Assembly: GCA_020631735.1 (NCBI GenBank)
Contig: CM036221.1
Span: forward strand, 13,373,381-13,437,380
Source: Saccharum officinarum
Lineage: Eukaryota > Streptophyta > Magnoliopsida > Poales > Poaceae
DNA: 64,000 bases
Direction: 5' to 3'
The notes below the pieces were generated by a model. The model made no database searches and was not told where the DNA came from. It was given only the letters and a program-made list of their open reading frames with translations. This document shows, one piece after another, positions 58,540 to 64,000 of the stretch. A program made the position numbers and the translations under genes. Numbering within the stretch: the stretch's first letter is position 1; every line of letters begins with the position of its first letter.

Positions 58540-59103
58540 ATGGATAAAATTCATGGAGTTACCAAAGTAGTGGGAGGTTATATTCAAGTAAGCTCAGTAC
58601 AAGTTTTTGCTTTATTGGACCCTAGTGCTTTGCATTCTTTCATTTCCGCCGACATGGAAGAGACGTGCAAGATGGTGAAGTGTCCAATGAGGAGGCCTTT
58701 GCTAGTTCAAACCCCAGTGGAAGAAATGCAGGCAGATCAGATATGCCCGAATGTCAGTCTTGTCATAAACAAGGAAAACTTCACCGCGACACTCATTGTG
58801 TTGGAGTCACTTAAAATTCGCGTGGTTCTTGGTAATGGATGGCTCTGTGCACACAAAGGAGTGATTCATGGTACTCGGTGCACAATGCTCTTAACAACAC
58901 CGTCAGGGAAAAGAATTGAGTATCAAGGTGATCGACTTTTACCTGAGGGAGATGAGGATGACCAATTAGAAGATAGGTACACCAAGGATAGTAAAGTGGA
59001 CCATGAGTTTACTGGAGTCATAGCAGAGGAACAAATAACTTTGGAGAAGCTTTTAAGTTCGTTTAGATCAAGAGACCTCAGGCAAATGTTTGAAGGAGCC
59101 TAA
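58540..59103 (+). pseudogene. Second retropepsin-like domain of element C
   Basis: The frame is 187 codons from ATG 58,540 and opens upstream at about 58,415. It repeats the plan of 56,750-57,200: a NGRLSNVD segment, VFALLDPSALHSFIS (58,606), ADQICPNVSL, VVLGNGWLCAHKGVI and LTTPSGKRIEYQG. The catalytic triad is D-P-S again, and the ILGxDWL motif is changed to VLGNGWL. The two copies are clearly paralogous but differ at many positions, so the duplication is older than the insertion. The tail (EEQITLEKLLSSFRSRDLRQMF) runs into a stop before any RT. Confidence 0.72.
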
Positions 59104-59832
59104 GAAAAGGTTAAAGTAAAACCCAAGTATTAGCTTTGTCAGATCCAGATAAGAGCTTCATATCTACAATGATGCACCTTGTCAAGGTGTGGGATGTGTC
59201 CTTATGCAAGAAGAAAAATATAGTACCTTGTTCATTAAGTCAACTAAGGAAGTGTGGGTTGAATTACCTAACATGTTATCTGGAGTTTTCCACTATGGAG
59301 TACTGTCTTTTGGAAGAAAAGTGACATATAGGAGGGTCACAAGAATCTACAGGACATCTTCGCTAAGTTGGTCTTGAATTTGTGATATCCTCGTTGGAAT
59401 GAAATGGATTAGGACTTGGAAAAGTGCTATTACTTGGAGAAGTAAAAGTCGCAGCCGATGCCCTTAGCAATGGAGAATAATGCTAAGAAGGTTCGGGTGA
59501 CACCAAGGATTAAGAATCGTATTCCAAATTTGAGCAACTTGACCAGAATCATTAATGTTTTGAAGGTTGGTAGTAGAAATTCCTTCTGACTAAGAGATTC
59601 GTCAGGCTCTGTTGGAAGATAAGTATTTTAAGGAAGAAAATTCATATTATAGGAAAGGTGCCTAGTGATTGGAGATACCAGAGTATTGTTTGGAGCATTT
59701 GTCAAAAATCTTGAATTAGTTACATGTATGCAAAGTAAGACGGAATTCTTATCAAGACGATGGAACTACACGATGAAGTAAAGAACAATCTAGAGACGAA
59801 CTATCCCTATCTCTTTTATCATCATCTTCCGA
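59104..59832 (+). pseudogene. Fragments of pol (RNase H and following region) in element C
   Basis: Short pieces in different frames: GCVLMQEEKYSTLFIKSTKE (59,192) corresponds to the GGVLMQE part of gypsy RNase H; VAADALSNGE (about 59,450) to the VVADALSRK motif; later pieces read QALLEDKYFKEEN. RT and integrase catalytic motifs are absent. These show C descends from a full gypsy element by deletion. Confidence 0.6.
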
Positions 59833-59868
59833 ATCTCGGGATGAGATTCATCTTAAGGGGGGTAGAAT
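59833..59868 (+). other. Hairpin and polypurine tract of element C
   Basis: ATCTCGGGATGAGAT (59,833-59,847) can form a short stem. CTTAAGGGGGGTAGAAT follows and then TGTAACACC of the 3' LTR. Confidence 0.78.
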
Positions 59869-62369
59869 TGTAACACCCTAAAATTTTGAAAAGAAGAAAA
59901 GTAGGAGAAATATGATTTTTATATATTTTTGTGAGCATGCAAATTTAGGATAATAATGATTTTTATAAATTTAAAATCAAATATAAGAGTAGAAACATGT
60001 TTGTGCACTCATGCTGTTGCATTTAAATTTTTGAGATGAGTGGTTTGATCAAATTCAAATTTGGATTTGAAAATCTTTTGAAAATGCTTTGAAAAAAATT
60101 AGAAAAAGAAAAAAAAAAAGAATTTCTTTTCTTCTCGGGCCGCTTCTTACCGCAGCCCACAGCTCGGCCTGCCCTCCCCCCGCGCGGCCCATCTTTCCCG
60201 CACCAGCGCCCGCCTTCGCCCGCGTGGGCCAAGCCCAGCCACCGCGGCCCGCCAAGCCAGCGCGCGGCCGTTCCCTCTCTGAGTCGCCGACATATGGGAC
60301 CCGCCTGTCAGCGTCTCCTTCCCCTTTCCTTCTCCTTCCTCCGGCACTTTCCAAAAATGGAAACCGCCGCCTTCCCCTTTCATCGGATTCGATCGACCGA
60401 ATCCATCTTGAATCCCTCCCTTTCCTTGTTTCCTCGTGCCTCCGGGCTATAAAAATCGGACCCCTGTGCTATTCCGCATCCAACCCATCCCTTTTGAACC
60501 GTTTTGGTCGTCTCGTCGAGCCACCGCATGTGCCACCGCCGCCATACCCGCCACCGTGAGCTAAGCGCCATCTTCGGTCCCTCAATCGACCTCCCTCTTG
60601 TGCGTGGTAAGATCGCCGTGACTTGCTCGTGCTCCCTGTACTTTCCACTTGTTGAATGGAGGCCAGGAGCGCCGTTTTCATCAAACGCCGGCGAGTTCGG
60701 CCGGTTCCGGCCATGGCGCCACCGCACGGTCACCTTCTCCGGTGGGAGCGCCGCCGGCTCCCTCCCCGATCCAATCTGGATCGTTGATTTTGAATCCAAC
60801 GTCTGTTATTTAAAGATACCGGTTCGCCTGTGAAACTTGCTAAAGAGCCCCTGAAGTTTTTAAGTTCTTAACCCGCAGTCCAAAGCGTATTCCCGGTTTA
60901 CGTTTTCTTTTCTGTAAAGCGTATTTTGATCGTGTAACTTCCGAAAATACGTTTTGATCTGTTGAAAGCGTAATTCGTTTCGGTAATTGAAAAATACGTT
61001 TTCTGATATTTACAGTTTTGCCACTGAGTTAGTTTTAGTCATAAATTATCCGTTTTAACTCCGATTTGATCCATTCAAATTGCGTTAGATTCGTATTTGC
61101 GAGCTCTACATGATGATAGAACTGTACGGTAGGTTTGAGATAATTTATTTTCGAGTTTATATTAAAGTAATTATTTATCTATAGGAAATCTTAGAAAATT
61201 CATAATTTGTATGTTTTAAATCCAAATTTCGTGATCTTTATGTCTATGTGATCGTAGTAACGTGTAGAAGAGTTTTACAAACTTGTTATACTGTTAGTGT
61301 TACTGTTGGTTAGGTTTTCTATTTTTAAGTTCCGATGTGAGATTTAATCTATTACTTTAATAAAGTAAATTTTGTTTAAATCATATCTTCTACGTTTTAG
61401 ATCCGTTTTAGCTCATTTGAGTTGCGTTAGATTCATAGCAACGAGATCTACGCGTTAGTGACAGTGTTTACCATATTACTAATTCTGAAATTTTATGGTT
61501 TAAATCATATCTTGATTAATAATTATGCAACTGGGTTTTGTAAATAAAATATGATTTGTTTTACTTTAGTTTTATAATTTGAATCTAAATTTGACTTAAT
61601 TCCGTATATAGTATTTATAAAATATTTTATATATGTTATTATATAATGAAAACACATGAAACTAATAGTTTTATATTTTCTCCTATGAGCAAATCTTTCG
61701 GTAGATGTATCTTTTCAACCGTAGCTCTGATTAGTGTGCTTTTCGCGTCTGTGTATTCGTAGAGAGACGTAGATTCGTTCTACAAACTTTTCATCTTAAT
61801 TTTATGTTTGGTGTACTGTTCTAATTTAGATCTATTGTTTGCTTCGTGTATGATTGCTCGATGTGTGTGTGGTGATTTATTGATCAAGTCCAGTCGGTGA
61901 GATATACGTGGTTATCAAGAAGAAGAAGAACGTTGAAGATTAAAGCTTACCGAAGGATCGGTGTTTAAGGCAAGTATAGCATGGGATTATCCTTGTTTCC
62001 TATTCATCTTTAATATACTTAATTCATATGCATGTGTCTACCTTGTTACCATTAGGGATATCCTAGTTTTTGTATCTTGTACCTTGACACCCATGGGACA
62101 TTGCATTGGGTAGTATTATGCTAGCGCTCAAGATAAATAATCATGATCTGTAACTTGACTAATGATATATGCAATAAACGTTTAAATGATGCTTTAAAGC
62201 AATATGGCTCAAGAGGGCTAGAGCATATTTGGTTGTTTTTATGGTGCTCTAGTTTCTCTCCTTAAGAACTTTTCTGTAAGCGAACATCCGGGACTTACAG
62301 TACAACTGTGGGGGCTATATGGCTCTGGCTTTAGTCAAGTATGAGGACCTTTTCTAGCTTGTTAGAGGT
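59869..62369 (+). repeat. 3' LTR of element C, truncated
   Basis: Matches 52,381-54,880 almost perfectly and stops at GTTAGAGGT, where element B sequence (AAGATGCATCAC) resumes. The last 859 bp present in the 5' LTR are missing. Confidence 0.93.
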
Positions 62370-64000
62370 AAGATGCATCACATAATCATTCAAGTAAACA
62401 CACGATTAAGACATAGACACCAAAAGCTATTTAACTAACATCACACAACCAATTAAAGAGGGCAAGCACATCAAGCATAACACAAGTTTAACAAGATCAC
62501 AAGTATCTTAACTTGACCATCATCAAGGGCATAAGCCACACTTAGCAACACATGGAGTAAACAACCATAACTAGCATCTGACAATTTCTAGACTGCAAAC
62601 AATAGCTACATGTTTGGATCATAAATAGAGTTATACAAATCCAATAGCCATGAAACAAGACATTCTGGAAAGCTTATAAAATTGTCTATAATTCATATAT
62701 AATCATCTTAGCATGATTCTCAAGTTAACCAAGTCAAACATGCATAATTACAGAATCTGGTCCAGAGATTCTAGAGAACAATTATTTCTGGAACCCAACT
62801 TGAAACAGTCATTACTCACAAACAATAAGGCCAAATGCCACCAAAAGTCCATAATAAAATCTATAAAAATTACAGTAGCTCTCACATACACCCAATAGTC
62901 TACTGTACAAATTTCAAACCATTTGGACATGTATATCAACCTCTATGAAAAAGACAAATTGCTATTGCAAGAATTCATGTGAGAGCAAGATACACTAATA
63001 ACTCACTCATATAGCAACCAAAATTCATGAAATTTTTACCACACATTAAACATCATATGAGTAGTATGCCACAAAAATTTCACTTCATTTGGAGCCCTAT
63101 ATCTACAGTGATGAAAATGACAAATACAACTAGCATTAAAACCTTACTGCACAAATCTATTTTTACCGCAAAAATATTTAAACTAAAACATGTCATATTA
63201 TAGATCTACTGCATAGAGAATTTCACAAGGATTTCAAAAAGTACTCATTTGCTATTTTACAATTTTTCTACGATTTAATATGAATTTCCAAAGTTCCTGC
63301 AAAATAATTACAAACCAGTCCTTATGGCACTATTCACATGAGTCACAGGTTCTGCAGAAAGGTCCTTCTCTTTTCTCAAATTCGAGCACGAAGCCCCTGG
63401 TCGGAAAACAGAGCAGAGGAGCGGCCGGCTCGCGGCTCCGGTCGGCTATGGGCATCGATGGCGGCGGTGGAGTGGCGGGGGAGGACCAGGGGTCCCGCGC
63501 GCACACGCTGGGCTGCCCAGCTTGGCCCGACACGACCTGTGGTGGCGCGACCACAGTAGCCGCGGTGGCGACGGCAGCTGCTCCGACGGCGGGGAGCATC
63601 AGCGGCCAAAGGCGCCGGTAAAGGAGGTCCAGAGGCGCGGCGTGGTGAGAGGAAGGTGGTCCTGCGGTCCATTTGGGTGGAGGGAGGCCGTGGGCAAGGA
63701 AACGCGGTGGCAGCGAGCTTGAGTGTCGCCGTCCATGGCGGACAGCTGCAGAGCGAGGAGAGCGTGAGAGGGAGCGAGCAGGGAGTGGAGAGGGGGAAGG
63801 AGAGGGCGTGCTGGTGCCCCTCCTCATCGGCAGCAGGGCGCAGGGCGCGTGGCCGAAGGTGGGACGCGCGGCAGCGGTGGAGGCGCATGGCGGCCACGTT
63901 CACAACACGCGTTGCCGTTCGGGCATTTCCCCGAGCACGTGGCGAGCGTCGGTGAGGGCGACGTGGGGAGCCAATTTGGGCCACTTCCAGACCGAATCAG
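62370..64000 (-). repeat. 5' LTR of element B, distal part, continues beyond the window
   Basis: Matches 31,848 onward of the 3' LTR. It lacks the 298-bp segment 32,323-32,620 (junction at ACCAAAA, about 62,837-62,843) and has the GC-rich block (about 63,400-63,910) that the 3' LTR has lost. The window ends inside the LTR, so element B's right border is not seen. Confidence 0.88.

Larger units (their letters stand above)
52381..62369 (+). mobile_element. Gypsy element C, non-autonomous, nested in the 5' LTR of element B, 3' end deleted
   Basis: Order: 5' LTR 52,381-55,739, primer site, gag-protease ORF, spacer, second protease-like ORF, RNase H remnants, hairpin and polypurine tract, truncated 3' LTR 59,869-62,369. 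LTR ends are TGTAACACCC...GTGTGACA. RT catalytic and integrase motifs are absent. Over the 2.5 kb shared by the LTRs I find one clear substitution (54,788 A versus 62,277 G region) and a change in one A-run, so insertion should be very recent. Yet the last 859 bp of the 3' LTR and about 40 bp of element B beside it are missing, and no right target duplication exists. Confidence 0.88.
30134..64000 (-). mobile_element. Gypsy element B (Tekay/Del relative), non-autonomous, host of nested elements D and C; runs off the window
   Basis: In minus orientation: 5' LTR (from beyond 64,000 down to 50,722, split by element C), primer site, leader, element D insertion, leader and remaining internal region, polypurine tract, 3' LTR (34,023-30,134). 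Its termini are TGTAACACCC...CCGTTACA, as in element A. In about 380 aligned LTR bases I count 16 substitutions, so it is older than A and C. It has no frame with gag, RT or integrase similarity, but keeps the non-coding modules of element A in the same order. Inference: a trans-mobilised relative of A. The left flanking 5 bp are TGGCC; the right flank is outside the window. Confidence 0.85.

Overview
The window is plant nuclear DNA, almost certainly from a panicoid grass. Andropogoneae (sugarcane, Miscanthus or sorghum type) is my best guess from the retrotransposon families; this is inference. I see no intact host gene. About the first 8.2 kb is host flank: AT-rich sequence, a purine-rich repeat, a disrupted NLR (CC-NBS-LRR) 5' fragment split by a hAT-type element, and a candidate MITE. 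Nearly everything from 8.2 kb to 64 kb is a nest of five LTR retrotransposons.

Nest 1 (8,233-29,971, plus strand) is a Ty1-copia element of the SIRE/Maximus type. It has 2.37-kb LTRs and a perfect 5-bp target duplication (GGGTG). It encodes gag only, with two in-frame stops, followed by 3.3 kb of non-coding sequence. Its 3' LTR is split by a very young Ty3-gypsy element of the Tekay/Del type (element A, 17,725-29,476, target duplication GTTGC) with about 5-kb LTRs. Element A carries gag-protease, RT and RNase H. A 100-N assembly gap removes the integrase region and the start of its 3' LTR.

Nest 2 (30,134 to beyond 64,000, minus strand) is element B, a gag-pol-less relative of A. Element D (38,587-50,394, minus strand, also without gag-pol) sits in its 5' untranslated region. 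Element C (52,381-62,369, plus strand) sits in its 5' LTR. C has nearly identical LTRs, a truncated 3' LTR, and two protease-like modules without RT or integrase. LTR divergence counted by eye fits the nesting: B and D are oldest, the SIRE-type element is intermediate, A and C are youngest.

The most interesting item is an extra ORF in element A (23,512-24,126). It begins with a near copy of the histone H3 N-terminal tail (18 of the first 21 residues after Met, with the K4 and K9 positions kept), followed by a coiled coil and an acidic tail. It lies between the primer-binding site and gag and starts directly after a splice-acceptor-like CAG; gag does too. Elements A, B and D, although different in sequence, share colinear non-coding modules. 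These include a 54-nt GTAAGT...TTGCAG segment of constant length in the LTR, a GCAGGTAC leader motif, and a roughly 100-nt GC-rich block upstream of gag. B and D keep these while lacking gag-pol, which suggests parasites mobilised in trans by A-like elements.
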